From NCBI GenBank assembly GCA_934409175.1, contig CAKRVX010000025.1, forward strand, positions 1 through 22,045: a DNA stretch of 22,045 bases. The letters are read 5' to 3'. The number at the start of each line of letters is the position of its first letter. Position 1 is the first letter of the stretch. This document shows positions 8,347-16,784 of the stretch, one piece after another. Position numbers and translations under genes: made by a program. This DNA is from an uncultured Blautia sp. (GTDB lineage Bacteria; Bacillota; Clostridia; Lachnospirales; Lachnospiraceae). Below the pieces are notes generated by a model. That model searched no databases. It was not told the DNA's origin and saw nothing but the letters and a program-made list of their open reading frames with translations.

Positions 8347-8377
8347 TATTATGTAGCCTGGAAAAGCTATATATGCA

Positions 8378-8407
8378 TTGCGGCCTGACGTCTTTATTTT
8401 GTATAAT
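8378..8407 (+). promoter_or_regulatory. Rightward promoter 2
   Basis: TTGCGG (8378-8383), 18-bp spacer, perfect TATAAT (8402-8407). The start would fall about 30 nt before the ATG at 8447. Confidence 0.5.
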
Positions 8408-8421
8408 TAAAATTAATACAA
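8399..8421. promoter_or_regulatory. Operator-like palindrome O3
   Basis: TTGTATAA and TAATACAA are near-symmetric arms (eight bases with one central mismatch each) around an AT-only centre related to the TTAAAATT core of O1 and O2. It covers the -10 of rightward promoter 2. It is weaker than O1 and O2, and AT-rich sequence makes chance symmetry possible. Confidence 0.4.
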
Positions 8422-8446
8422 TGTAGAAAAGCGGAAAGGAGCAGAA

Positions 8447-9076
8447 ATGAAAGTCTATTATTTTTTTGATCCGTCCAGATCAGAAAATGAAAAAGCCGTG
8501 GTTGAAGCAATCTACGGCAGTGAAATCATTTATATGGATACAAAGCGGTGGCTGACAGAATCGTTTATCGAGCCAGACGACATACTTATATGCAATTCTG
8601 TTGAAGAACTGAACAGTCCTGATCTGGGTGCAAATATCGACTCGATTGTCAGTGAATACATGAAAATCATACAGCAAGGTGGAGAACTTGCATTTGACAG
8701 ATCCACTCAGTGCAACAGCATGTTCATCAAGACTCTGATTGGTTCAAACGAGAGCTTTGAAAACATCCTTGTAAAGTGTATCAATAACTACCTCACACAA
8801 TCAGTCATTCTGGCGAAATATTCATCAAAGCGTGTTTTTACAGCAAAAGCCAACGGAAACAAGCTTGGTCAGCCGAAAGGAATAAAATATACAACCAAAA
8901 AGTCAAAAAAAGCTAAATGCCAGATACGAAAACTGGCACGAGAGTTTGAGGGAACAATGACAGACGATGAAGTAATGTATAAAATTGGAATTTCTCGAAA
9001 CACCTATTACAAGTATAAAAAAGAATTATTTGAAGAGCTTTACGGCGACACTCAGGAAGTGAGTGAGGAAGGATAA
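8447..9076 (+). CDS. Serine-resolvase-like protein without the usual active-site arginines; possible regulator
   Basis: This 209-residue protein has the outline of a small serine resolvase/invertase. It has an N-terminal alpha/beta region (about 1-105) with strand DDILICN where resolvases have a GDVLVV-type strand, a long helix (about 106-135), then FTAKANGNKLGQPKG (131-145), the typical link to the DNA-binding domain, and a C-terminal helix-turn-helix (about 158-196; TDDEVMYKIGISRNTYYKY). Unlike active enzymes, the segment after the ILICN strand reads SVEELNS instead of DRLGR, and the usual N-terminal YxRVS motif is replaced by YFFDPSRS. I infer loss of recombination activity and use as a DNA-binding regulator. 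AAGGAG lies 5 nt before the ATG. It is divergent from tniQ, with palindromes between them, and hsdR starts 4 bp after its stop, so it is probably co-transcribed with hsdRMS. Confidence 0.7.
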   Translation: MKVYYFFDPSRSENEKAVVEAIYGSEIIYMDTKRWLTESFIEPDDILICNSVEELNSPDLGANIDSIVSEYMKIIQQGGELAFDRSTQCNSMFIKTLIGSNESFENILVKCINNYLTQSVILAKYSSKRVFTAKANGNKLGQPKGIKYTTKKSKKAKCQIRKLAREFEGTMTDDEVMYKIGISRNTYYKYKKELFEELYGDTQEVSEEG

Positions 9077-9080
9077 TAAT

Positions 9081-11594
9081 ATGGCGGTACTAGACCCAAA
9101 CGAATTGATTCAGCAGCAGAAGAATGAAGAAACCACAAAGCTGAAGCTGATCACACCAGTGATTGAAAATAAATGGAAAGACAAGGACAAGATCCTTATG
9201 GAATATGTCTATACAGCTGGAAGAATCTCCATTGATGAATACAATGATGCGCACAGAGGCAAGCAGAAGAAGGTAGACTATCTCCTGCTCTGGAAAGACA
9301 ATGTGCTGCTTGCTGTTGTAGAAGCCAAAGGACAGGATCATTCAGCTGACGAAGGATACGGACAGGTCATTGACTATGCAAGAGATCTTGACGTTCCTTT
9401 CGCATACTGCACAAATGGACTTGAACTGCATGAAAAGGACATGATTGCAGGTACTAACAGAAGAATGAGACTTGAGGATTTTCCTACACCAGAAGAGCTG
9501 TGGGACAGATACATCAAGGAAAAAGGATTCACCGATTCTGCACAGGCAATTCTCGAACAGCCTTACTACACGACTGTATCAGGGAAGAAGCCTAGATACT
9601 ATCAGCGTATCGCTATTAACAGAGTTGTCGAGCATATCGCCAAGGGAAATACCCGTGCTCTCCTTCTAATGGCAACAGGTACAGGTAAAACGTTCACAGC
9701 ATTCCAGATTATATGGAGACTTTTCCATGCAAAGGTCAACGGAGAAAGACAGTTCAAGAAGATCCTGTTCCTTGCGGACAGAAACGTTCTTGTAGATCAG
9801 ACCATGAAGAAAGACTTCCAGCCATTCACAAATGCAATGGAGAAGTTTGACAACAGCAAGATCGACTTTTCAAAGGATATCTATCTTGCAATTTATCAGC
9901 AGCTGAAGACAAAGGACAAGGATCATTACAAGAATTTCCCAAGAGACTTCTTTGATCTTGTTGTCGTTGATGAAGCTCACAGAGGTTCTGCATCAGATGA
10001 CAGCTCATGGCACGAGATTCTCGAATGGTTCGGAGGAGCTGTTCAGATCGGTATGACAGCAACACCGAAGGACGGTGGAATTGAAGAGGCTCTTGAAAAG
10101 GAAAGTATTGCTTCAGACAAGCTCACAAGAGCACTGACCAACTCTCCTAACGATTTCAGAATGCTTGACCGTCTGAAAAAGGAATTCAATGCTGCACACA
10201 ATGCCAGAGTCAAGGTTGAATCAGAATCCAACATGGCATACTATGGCAACCCAGTCTATACATATTCCCTGAAGCAGGGAATCGAAGACGGCTTCCTTGC
10301 ACCATACAAGGTCGTTTCCGTTGAACTTGATATCGACAAGACAGGATATACACCAGAACCAGGCAAGCTGGATATTCACGGTGAGCCTGTTGAACAGAGA
10401 ACATACACTCAGGAAGAATTCGACAGAAAGATTGTTGTTGAAGACCGCCGTCAGCTTGTGGCACAGCGTATTACTGAGTTCATGAAGGTCAATGACATGC
10501 GGTACGCAAAGACGATTGTGTTCTGTGAGGACATTGCTCATGCAAGAGATATGGTTGCAAGGCTTGAGAATCTGAACGCTGATCTTTTGGCTGAAAACTC
10601 TAAATACGTTATGGAAATTACAGGCGACAATGATGTCGGCAAGGCAGAACTGGACAACTTTATTGATCCAGGTTCCCGCTACCCTGTCATTGCGGTAACT
10701 TCACGCATGCTGTCAACAGGTGTTGACGCAGAAACATGCAAGATCGTTGTTCTGGACAAGACAATCGGCTCGATGACAGAGTTCAAGCAGATCATCGGAC
10801 GTGGCACGAGAGTCAAGGAAAAATTCATGTGCAATGGTGAAGAGGATTCAAAAATGTACTTCACAATCCTCGACTTCAGAAAGAATTACCTGAAGTTCAG
10901 TGATCCATCATTCGATGGCGATCCCGTTACTGTTACACTTGTTGATACGAAGAGACCATTCACACCGCCACCAGTCAAACCTTATCATCCACCTGTTGAA
11001 CCGGATAAAGTACTGGATTCACGCAAAGCAGTTGTAAACGGCGTAGAGGTGACGATTGTGGATGAAGAAGTACGGTATCTTGATCAGAACGGACATCTTG
11101 TAAAGCAGAATCTTGATATCTGTGTTAGAAACAACATCATTGCCTGCTATCCAACATATGAAGAGTTCAGAGATGCATGGAAGATTGCACAGGACAAGTC
11201 TATGTTCGCTAATTCCCTGCTGATTGACGATGCTCCAAGCTGGGAAAAATCATTCAAGATCAGATACGGATATACGGTTGATGTATTTGATATCATTGCA
11301 TGTCTCGGATACGATATTGAGCCTCCGGTAAGCAAGATTCAGCGTACCCAGAATACGGAAATTGCAAAATATCTGTCTGAATTTACAGATGAAAAGAGAG
11401 ACATTCTGAGAGGGCTGCTTGATGCCTATGCAGATACAAGCTTCACAAACCTGAAGGATATCAAGACGACTTTCAGTCATGCACGCTTCAAGAAGTATGG
11501 CAATCCTCTTGGTATTCTGAAGAAGTATTTCGGTACAAAAGAAAAGTATTACGCAACATTAAAGGAACTCGAAAGACGAGTGTACAACATTTGA
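9081..11594 (+). CDS. hsdR: Type I restriction enzyme R subunit (EcoEI-like)
   Basis: HsdR is the motor and nuclease subunit that translocates and cuts unmodified DNA with HsdM and HsdS. The 837-residue protein has an N-terminal PD-(D/E)xK nuclease (D66 in KVDYLLLW, E81-x-K83 in VVEAKGQD), then SF2 helicase motifs: Walker A MATGTGKT (197-204), VVVDEAH (294-300), TATP (326-329), TSRMLSTGVD (540-549), GRGTR (573-577), and a C-terminal region typical of the EcoEI/HsdR C domain. Length is close to EcoEI HsdR. ATG 9081 is preferred over the GTG at 9063 because AAGGA sits 7 nt before it. About 45 residues between TATP and YYGNPVYTYSLKQG look inserted compared with relatives. It is translationally close to the resolvase-like gene upstream. 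Confidence 0.95.
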   Translation: MAVLDPNELIQQQKNEETTKLKLITPVIENKWKDKDKILMEYVYTAGRISIDEYNDAHRGKQKKVDYLLLWKDNVLLAVVEAKGQDHSADEGYGQVIDYARDLDVPFAYCTNGLELHEKDMIAGTNRRMRLEDFPTPEELWDRYIKEKGFTDSAQAILEQPYYTTVSGKKPRYYQRIAINRVVEHIAKGNTRALLLMATGTGKTFTAFQIIWRLFHAKVNGERQFKKILFLADRNVLVDQTMKKDFQPFTNAMEKFDNSKIDFSKDIYLAIYQQLKTKDKDHYKNFPRDFFDLVVVDEAHRGSASDDSSWHEILEWFGGAVQIGMTATPKDGGIEEALEKESIASDKLTRALTNSPNDFRMLDRLKKEFNAAHNARVKVESESNMAYYGNPVYTYSLKQGIEDGFLAPYKVVSVELDIDKTGYTPEPGKLDIHGEPVEQRTYTQEEFDRKIVVEDRRQLVAQRITEFMKVNDMRYAKTIVFCEDIAHARDMVARLENLNADLLAENSKYVMEITGDNDVGKAELDNFIDPGSRYPVIAVTSRMLSTGVDAETCKIVVLDKTIGSMTEFKQIIGRGTRVKEKFMCNGEEDSKMYFTILDFRKNYLKFSDPSFDGDPVTVTLVDTKRPFTPPPVKPYHPPVEPDKVLDSRKAVVNGVEVTIVDEEVRYLDQNGHLVKQNLDICVRNNIIACYPTYEEFRDAWKIAQDKSMFANSLLIDDAPSWEKSFKIRYGYTVDVFDIIACLGYDIEPPVSKIQRTQNTEIAKYLSEFTDEKRDILRGLLDAYADTSFTNLKDIKTTFSHARFKKYGNPLGILKKYFGTKEKYYATLKELERRVYNI

Positions 11595-11600
11595 TAAAAA

Positions 11601-11642
11601 CTGATTCGGAGCCTGATTCTGATATATTCTGTCGGAATCAGG
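11601..11642 (+). other. Intercistronic hairpin between hsdR and hsdM
   Basis: CCTGATTC (11612-11619) can pair with GAATCAGG (11635-11642). A second CTGATTC at 11601-11607 could pair with the same 3' arm instead. No T run follows, so it is more likely a processing or mRNA-stability element than a terminator. Confidence 0.45.
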
Positions 11643-11672
11643 TATAAATGAAAAAACAAGGAGAAAACAGCA

Positions 11673-13211
11673 ATGAGCTTAACAGCACTTATTAAAAGAT
11701 TACAGGATATTATGCGTAAGGATGCAGGTGTCGATGGTGACGTACAGCGTCTGATGCAGATGGTCTGGCTCATCTTCCTGAAGGTATATGACTACAAGGA
11801 AGAGGAAGCAGAACTCGATGACGACTATGTACCAGTCATTCCTGAAGGATACAGATGGAGAGACTGGGCTGCACCAACAACAGAAAGTGGTGAATTCGAT
11901 GTAAAGAATGCGTTGACTGGACCAGAACTGATTGAATTTGTTGATAGAAAGCTGATGCCTGTTCTCAATGGTGAAGCAATTGATATTGATGGAAAAGCTA
12001 CAGTTGTGTTTGATTCTACAGACGAAAGAGCACTTATCGTCAAGCAGGTAATGGCTGATGCTGTCAACCTTATGAAGGATGGCTACAATCTCAGAGAAGT
12101 TCTTAATCAGTTCAACTACGTTGATCTGTCCGGTGTTACAGGTTCTCATGAATTTTCAGAAATGTATGAAGGTCTGCTGAATGGTCTTCAGGCTATGGGA
12201 AAATACGGTGAATTCCATTCTCCAAAGGCAATTACAAGATTCGCAGTTGATCATCTTCATCCAAAGCTTGGTGAAACATGTGCAGACTGGGCATGTGGAA
12301 CAGGTGGATTCCTCGTTGATATTCTTGATACTCTCGGTGCTCAGAGAAGACTTGGACATAATGAAGATATGGAAGTCTATCAGCATTCTGTACGTGGTGG
12401 AGAATTCAAGCCTATGCCTTACAGACTGTGCGTGACAAACCTCATGCTTCACGGCGTTGACGTTCCGGATATCCGATTCGGTGATTCTCTGGATATCAAA
12501 AACTTCTCAGAATACTACGGAGATGATCTGGTAGATGTGGCAGCTCTCAATCCTCCATACGGCGGTGTTGCGAGTCCATCTGACCAGCAGGCTTTCCCTG
12601 CCAACATGCGATCTTCAGAAACTGCTGATCTATTCGTTGCACTTACTGTCAAGAGACTCAAGAAGAACGGCCGTGCACTTATGGTCGTTCCTGACGGATT
12701 CCTCTTTGGAACAGATAATGCAAAGCTTGAAGTCAAAAAGTATCTGATGAGCGAATGTAATCTGCACACAATCATCAGACTTCCACAGAGCTGCTTTGCA
12801 CCATATACAGGTATTGCTACCAATTTGCTATTCTTTGACAAGACAGGTCCTACAGAAAAGACATGGTTCTACCGCATGGATATGCCCGAAGGCTACAAGC
12901 ATTTCAGCAAAACAAAGCCAATGCTCCGTGAACACTTTGAACCGGTAGACGAATGGTGGGACAACAGAGCAGAAATCGTAGATGAAAAAACTCATGATAA
13001 TGCTACGCAGACATTCAAGTCCAGATGCTATTCCATCGACGAAATCAAAGCTCTGAACTACAATATTGATCTATGTGGATATCCAACTGAAGAAAAGGAA
13101 ATCCTTTCTCCAGAAGAAACAATCAACAACTTCATTGCGAAGCGTAATGAACTCGATAAGGAAATGGACGAAAAACTCGCTGAAATCAAGCGATTACTGG
13201 GGGTTGAGTGA
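11673..13211 (+). CDS. hsdM: Type I modification methyltransferase M subunit
   Basis: HsdM methylates adenine at N6 in the sequence chosen by HsdS, using S-adenosylmethionine. The 512-residue protein has the N-terminal helical HsdM_N region (about 1-150), the joining segment YGEFHSPKAITRF (178-190), SAM-binding motif I in ADWACGTGGFL (204-214), and catalytic motif IV NPPYGG (293-298), the N6-adenine form. AAGGAG is 9 nt before the ATG. Its stop overlaps the hsdS start by one base (TGATG), giving coupled synthesis of M and S. Confidence 0.96.
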   Translation: MSLTALIKRLQDIMRKDAGVDGDVQRLMQMVWLIFLKVYDYKEEEAELDDDYVPVIPEGYRWRDWAAPTTESGEFDVKNALTGPELIEFVDRKLMPVLNGEAIDIDGKATVVFDSTDERALIVKQVMADAVNLMKDGYNLREVLNQFNYVDLSGVTGSHEFSEMYEGLLNGLQAMGKYGEFHSPKAITRFAVDHLHPKLGETCADWACGTGGFLVDILDTLGAQRRLGHNEDMEVYQHSVRGGEFKPMPYRLCVTNLMLHGVDVPDIRFGDSLDIKNFSEYYGDDLVDVAALNPPYGGVASPSDQQAFPANMRSSETADLFVALTVKRLKKNGRALMVVPDGFLFGTDNAKLEVKKYLMSECNLHTIIRLPQSCFAPYTGIATNLLFFDKTGPTEKTWFYRMDMPEGYKHFSKTKPMLREHFEPVDEWWDNRAEIVDEKTHDNATQTFKSRCYSIDEIKALNYNIDLCGYPTEEKEILSPEETINNFIAKRNELDKEMDEKLAEIKRLLGVE

Positions 13212-14686
13212 TGGCTCATGTGTTAGCTGATAATTTAAGGGAAGCTGTTTTACAGGCAGCAATGCAAGGAAAATTAACAAAACAATTAAAAACAGACACC
13301 GCTGTACAATTTACGCTTTCTAATATTCAGAAAGAGAAAGAACAATTAATTATAAACAAGTTGATAAAAAAGGAAAAAGAATTGTCGAGCGTAGAGGAAA
13401 ATGAGATTCCTTTTGATATACCGGCTTGTTGGAAATGGAAACGACTTGGAGAAGTTACATTAACAAATATTGGCCTTACATACCATCCTCAAGATGTTTC
13501 AAATAAAGGAACATTGGTATTGCGTTCGTCGAATATAAAAAATGGACGAATTTCGTATTCTGATAATGTTTATGTTTCAATGGAAATTCCTGAAAGTTCA
13601 AAAATTCATAAAGGCGATATTTTAATTTGTGTTAGAAATGGAAGTAGAAAACTGGTTGGAAAAGCCGCAATAGTAGACAAAGAAGGAATGGCGTTTGGTG
13701 CCTTTATGGCAAAAATACACACAAAATGGGTGAACCCAAATTATGTAAAATATTATTTGGCGTCACATACTTTTAGAGGAGCATTGGATGATGTTAAAAC
13801 AGAAACAATTAATCAGATAACTCAAACAATGTTGAAAAACAAGGTCATCCCTATTCCACCAATCGAAGAACAACAACGCATCGTTGAACGTGTAGACGAA
13901 CTTATGACCAAGATTGACGAATACGAGAAGCTTGAAAACCAGCTTGTACAACTCAAGGAACAGTTTCCGAAGGATATGAGAGACAGCTTGCTGCAGGCTG
14001 GAATGATGGGCCAATTAACGGAACAGCTAACAAGCGATACGTCAGTTGAAACTACACTGAATCATGTTAAAAGTCAAAGAGATATGGTTTGCAACAAAAA
14101 AAGCGTTAAACAGGCAAAAGAAAAAAAAGTATTATTTCATCTTCCTTCAGAATGGTGTTTGGTAAAAATAGAAGACGTGATGTCAGTTTTAAATGGAGAT
14201 CGAGGAAAAAACTATCCTTCAAAAAGCAAATTACAAAGAAATGGCAAGCATCCTTTTATAAGTGCGTTAAATTTAAACAATAATGAAGTAAGTAATGATG
14301 GAAAACTTTTATATTTATCCGAAGAACAATACAACTTATTACGCGCAGGTAAATTGAAAAATAATGATCGATTGATGTGTATTCGTGGCTCTCTAGGGAA
14401 ACATGCCAAATTTACAGGTAATACAGGTGCAATTGCGTCCTCATTAGTTATTTTAAGAGTTTTCGAAAATGGACTAAATCAAAATTACCTAGATTATTTT
14501 CTTGATTCAGCTCTACTTTTCAAACAGATAACAAAAAATGATAATGGGACTGCTCAACCAAATTTGTCAGCAGAAAATTTGAAAAAGTTTATGATTCCCT
14601 TTCCTCCAATCGAAGAACAGCAACGTATCGTTGACAAGCTTGATGAAATGCTGCCACTGGTTGATGCACTTGCACAGATGGATTAA
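13211..14686 (+). CDS. hsdS: Type I specificity subunit with two target recognition domains
   Basis: HsdS decides the bipartite DNA sequence recognised by the complex. The 491-residue protein has the two-repeat plan: conserved LREAVLQAAMQGKLTKQL (9-26), target recognition domain 1 (about 65-210), central conserved IPPIEEQQRIVERVDELM with a coiled helix (about 215-255), a second MRDSLLQAGMMGQLTEQL (256-273), domain 2 (about 305-460) and C-terminal IPFPPIEEQQRIVDKLDEML. The recognition domains are visibly more AT-rich than the conserved parts and than hsdR/hsdM, consistent with domain exchange. ATG 13211 is used; a GTG at 13208 in the same frame is possible. Only one hsdS is present, so no inversion shuffling partner lies in the window. 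Confidence 0.95.
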   Translation: MAHVLADNLREAVLQAAMQGKLTKQLKTDTAVQFTLSNIQKEKEQLIINKLIKKEKELSSVEENEIPFDIPACWKWKRLGEVTLTNIGLTYHPQDVSNKGTLVLRSSNIKNGRISYSDNVYVSMEIPESSKIHKGDILICVRNGSRKLVGKAAIVDKEGMAFGAFMAKIHTKWVNPNYVKYYLASHTFRGALDDVKTETINQITQTMLKNKVIPIPPIEEQQRIVERVDELMTKIDEYEKLENQLVQLKEQFPKDMRDSLLQAGMMGQLTEQLTSDTSVETTLNHVKSQRDMVCNKKSVKQAKEKKVLFHLPSEWCLVKIEDVMSVLNGDRGKNYPSKSKLQRNGKHPFISALNLNNNEVSNDGKLLYLSEEQYNLLRAGKLKNNDRLMCIRGSLGKHAKFTGNTGAIASSLVILRVFENGLNQNYLDYFLDSALLFKQITKNDNGTAQPNLSAENLKKFMIPFPPIEEQQRIVDKLDEMLPLVDALAQMD

Positions 14687-14700
14687 ACGTATCACAACTC

Positions 14701-14727
14701 AAGGAGACTTCTTTCGGTCTCCTTTTT
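14701..14727 (+). terminator. Terminator of the hsdRMS operon
   Basis: AAGGAGAC (14701-14708) pairs with GTCTCCTT (14717-14724), followed by a T run. It lies 15 bp after the hsdS stop. Confidence 0.75.
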
Positions 14728-14766
14728 CTTTTGCTGTTCTCGGGCAGTAGTATAATAATTAGTGTT

Positions 14767-15726
14767 ATGAGATACACACATCACCAGATAATACTTGCAC
14801 TGTCTCTGCTGCCTGGAGTTGGACGGAGAACATTGAATAGATTTCTTATTCCATACAGGAAGATTTTGACGAATGAATATATTCAAATTGAAACGCTGCA
14901 CTGGCTTGTGAATCAACTCACCATGATAAATACACGAATTAATCCTGTGGACGAAGTGACGCTCAAGAATGTTCTATACAAAGCTGGGCGTATCCTTGAA
15001 AAGCAGGAATCAATGGGAATTTCAGCGATATCCCTGTATGACTATCTTTATCCTGAGAACTTCCGTGCACTTGGAAGTGATGCACCTGTGCTGTTCTTTG
15101 CAAAGGGAAATACGATGCTCTTGCGTAAACCGTGTAAATTTATAACAGTCATCGGCAGTCGAAAGATATCTGACTATGCATCTAGAGTGGGCACACGACT
15201 GGCACATATACTTGCTGAAAAGGAATACGTTATCGTTGGTGGCCTTGCTGTTGGAAGTGACACATGCGGTCACAAAGGCGCAATGGAAACAGGCTGTACA
15301 ATTGCCGTCATGCCTTGCGGTCTGGATATGGTAGTGCCGTCAGAAAACACAGGATTGTTTCTGCAGATGATTGATAACGGGTCTCTAGCCATATCGGAAT
15401 ATCCGATTGGCCATGCACCGACTAAAGCAACCTATGTAGAACGTGACAGACTACAAGCCGGGATTGCTGACGGGTTAATTGTCCTTGAGACATCTGAGGA
15501 TGGCTGAACAATGCACGCAGTAAGAAAAGCAGCAGAACTGCACAGACCGATTGGCTGTCTGTCACCAGATATAGTTGAACAGGCTGGAAACCAGATGTTA
15601 ATTAAGCAGTATGATGCTGTACCAATCAGCACGCAAGAAGGTATAGATGCCTTTGTCAGATCATTTCCAAAACGGGAACATTCTGTAAAAGGGTCAATAC
15701 TTGTGGAACAGTCAAAACTCTTTTAA
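14767..15726 (+). pseudogene. dprA: DprA-like DNA-processing protein, interrupted by in-frame TGA
   Basis: DprA/Smf proteins bind single-stranded DNA and load RecA in transformation; paralogues also occur in mobile elements and next to restriction systems. The first part (246 codons) has an N-terminal helical region starting LSLLPGVGRRTLNRF and a Rossmann-like core: CKFITVIGSRKIS, VIVGGLAVGSDTCGHKGAM (related to the SGxAxGID...AH motif) and LQAGIADGLIVLETSEDG. A TGA at 15505-15507 interrupts it. The same frame continues with TMHAVRKAAELHRPIGCL to the stop at 15726. One base change (GGA to TGA) would restore the expected SEDGGTMHAV, so this looks like a recent nonsense mutation. TGA ends hsdR, hsdM and tnsC here, so it is not read as Trp. 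A TATAAT at 14751-14756 lies only ~10 nt before the ATG, which suggests a very short leader and gives no clear ribosome site. Confidence 0.8.
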
Positions 15727-15746
15727 ACGAAGAAAGGAACACAAAT

Positions 15747-15932
15747 ATGACACAAAACAAAGAAATACACGCACACTGGATTCATAAGAAGGTTGAGGAT
15801 CCGACAGCCGTTTCAGGCTTCTTTTACGCAAGAGAATGTACCTGCTCAAACTGCGGTAAAGAAGTAAACATGGAGAAACCACACTGCCCTTTCTGTGGAG
15901 CTGTGATGGATGAGGAGAGCAAAGATGACTAA
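15747..15932 (+). CDS. Small zinc-ribbon protein
   Basis: A 61-residue protein of unknown function with two Cys pairs, C-x2-C in CSNCGKEV and C-x2-C in CPFCGAVMD, forming a probable zinc ribbon. Similar small proteins (HAHWI... start, CPxCGAxMD end) are common in Firmicute prophages and integrative elements. AAAGGA precedes the ATG by 8-9 nt. Its last eight bases overlap the next gene, indicating one transcript. Confidence 0.65.
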   Translation: MTQNKEIHAHWIHKKVEDPTAVSGFFYARECTCSNCGKEVNMEKPHCPFCGAVMDEESKDD

Positions 15933-16149
15933 CAAGGAATGGCTGAAAACACTGTCAGATGAAGAACTTGCAGACTGGCTGACAGATCTGTCAAACGGCA
16001 AATTCTATCCAGAAGACCTTTGCATGGATTTCTGCCAAAATGCAAGAAAGAATGGAACATGCACAAAATGTGATACCAATGGTGATATTGACTGTGAACT
16101 GTCTATACAGGACATCATCACTCGCTGGCTGAACGCTGAAAGAAAATAG
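15925..16149 (+). CDS. Small Cys-containing protein of phage/mobile-element type
   Basis: A 74-residue protein starting MTNKEWLKTLSDEELADWL, with Cys residues at CMDFCQ, CTKC and C in DIDCEL, and ending IITRWLNAERK. This pattern (MTNKEWL... Cys cluster ...WLNAE) is familiar from small hypothetical genes in prophages and conjugative elements of Firmicutes. Its function is unknown. ATG 15925 has GAGGAG 7 nt upstream; an in-frame ATG at 15910 lies within that region and is less likely. It overlaps the preceding gene by 8 bp. Confidence 0.65.
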   Translation: MTNKEWLKTLSDEELADWLTDLSNGKFYPEDLCMDFCQNARKNGTCTKCDTNGDIDCELSIQDIITRWLNAERK

Positions 16150-16267
16150 TTTTCTGAAGGAATATTAAAAGCTGGAGTTTGCTAGATTTTGGAAAAAGTG
16201 TGATAGCGTCGCACCAATTCGGTAGAGGTCAATTGCACATTGAATATAAGAATTGACTGGCAGGAAG

Positions 16268-16296
16268 TTTCAATCCACTGATTATTCATATATACT
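16268..16296 (+). promoter_or_regulatory. Possible promoter for the DUF6487-like gene
   Basis: TTTCAA (16268-16273), 17-bp spacer, TATACT (16291-16296), about 35 nt before the ribosome site of the gene at 16339. The rest of the gap 16150-16338 shows no gene or clear structure. Confidence 0.35.
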
Positions 16297-16338
16297 TTAT
16301 TCAGAAAGATAATCGTTATTTATAGGAGGTTAAGCAGC

Positions 16339-16551
16339 ATGAAATGTCCATATTGTGGTGAAGAAATGATAAGAGGATACCTAATAAGCTCACGAGACTT
16401 TGCTTTTGTAGTTGATAATCCGATGAAAGTTATTCGCATTAAAAAATCGGACGATCTGGAATTGAGTGAAGGTTCAGGAGGAATCCCTCATTGTGAAGCT
16501 TATCGTTGCAGTAGCTGCAAAAAGATTTTGATTGATTATGCGAATAGATAA
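16339..16551 (+). CDS. DUF6487-like zinc-binding protein
   Basis: A 70-residue protein with an N-terminal MKCPYCGEEMIRGYLISSRD and a C-terminal CSSCKKILIDY, so two CxxC knuckles separated by a beta-rich middle. This is the pattern of the small DUF6487 (PF20097-type) proteins of Firmicutes. Function is unknown. A strong GGAGG lies 8-9 nt before the ATG. It stands alone between the phage-type genes and the adhesin. Confidence 0.7.
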   Translation: MKCPYCGEEMIRGYLISSRDFAFVVDNPMKVIRIKKSDDLELSEGSGGIPHCEAYRCSSCKKILIDYANR

Positions 16552-16583
16552 CTTCAAGTTTATCGCACTATTTATAAAATATG

Positions 16584-16634
16584 ATCCGTTAACTTTCTTA
16601 TCCATGAAGAAAGCTGACGGATTTCTGTAATTTT
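16584..16634 (+). terminator. Stem-loop, probable terminator
   Basis: Two stacked stems: ATCCGT (16584-16589) with ACGGAT (16617-16622), and CTTTCTT (16593-16599) with AAGAAAG (16607-16613). A short T-rich stretch (16631-16635) follows after a gap, so termination efficiency is uncertain. A weaker stem with a T run follows at about 16674-16707. Confidence 0.5.
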
Positions 16635-16784
16635 TGCGTTTTGACTATTTGAACCACATATAATAACACTGATGAAGGACTGACAGATTTGTTGGTCTTT
16701 TTCTTTTTGTCGGACACTTACAACTTATATTGAAGGCGTCGAAATCTTATAAAAAGTGAATTATAGAAAGTAGGAAGGTTAAGA

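Noticed and set aside
8447..9076. Active resolvase completing cointegrate resolution of the transposon
   Set aside because: TnsA is intact, so cointegrates are not expected, and the DRLGR active-site segment is replaced by SVEELNS.
9090..14916. Many open frames of 60-150 codons antisense to hsdR, hsdM, hsdS and the tns genes
   Set aside because: They lie inside strongly conserved genes, lack ribosome sites and show no recognisable protein features.
15505..15507. TGA decoded as Trp (alternative genetic code)
   Set aside because: hsdR, hsdM, tniQ, tnsB and tnsC all end in TGA at sensible places, and the expected residue at this point is Gly, not Trp.
16260..16285. GTTTCAATCCACTG, which resembles the end of many CRISPR repeats
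   Set aside because: Only one copy occurs, with no spaced repetition nearby and no cas gene in the window.
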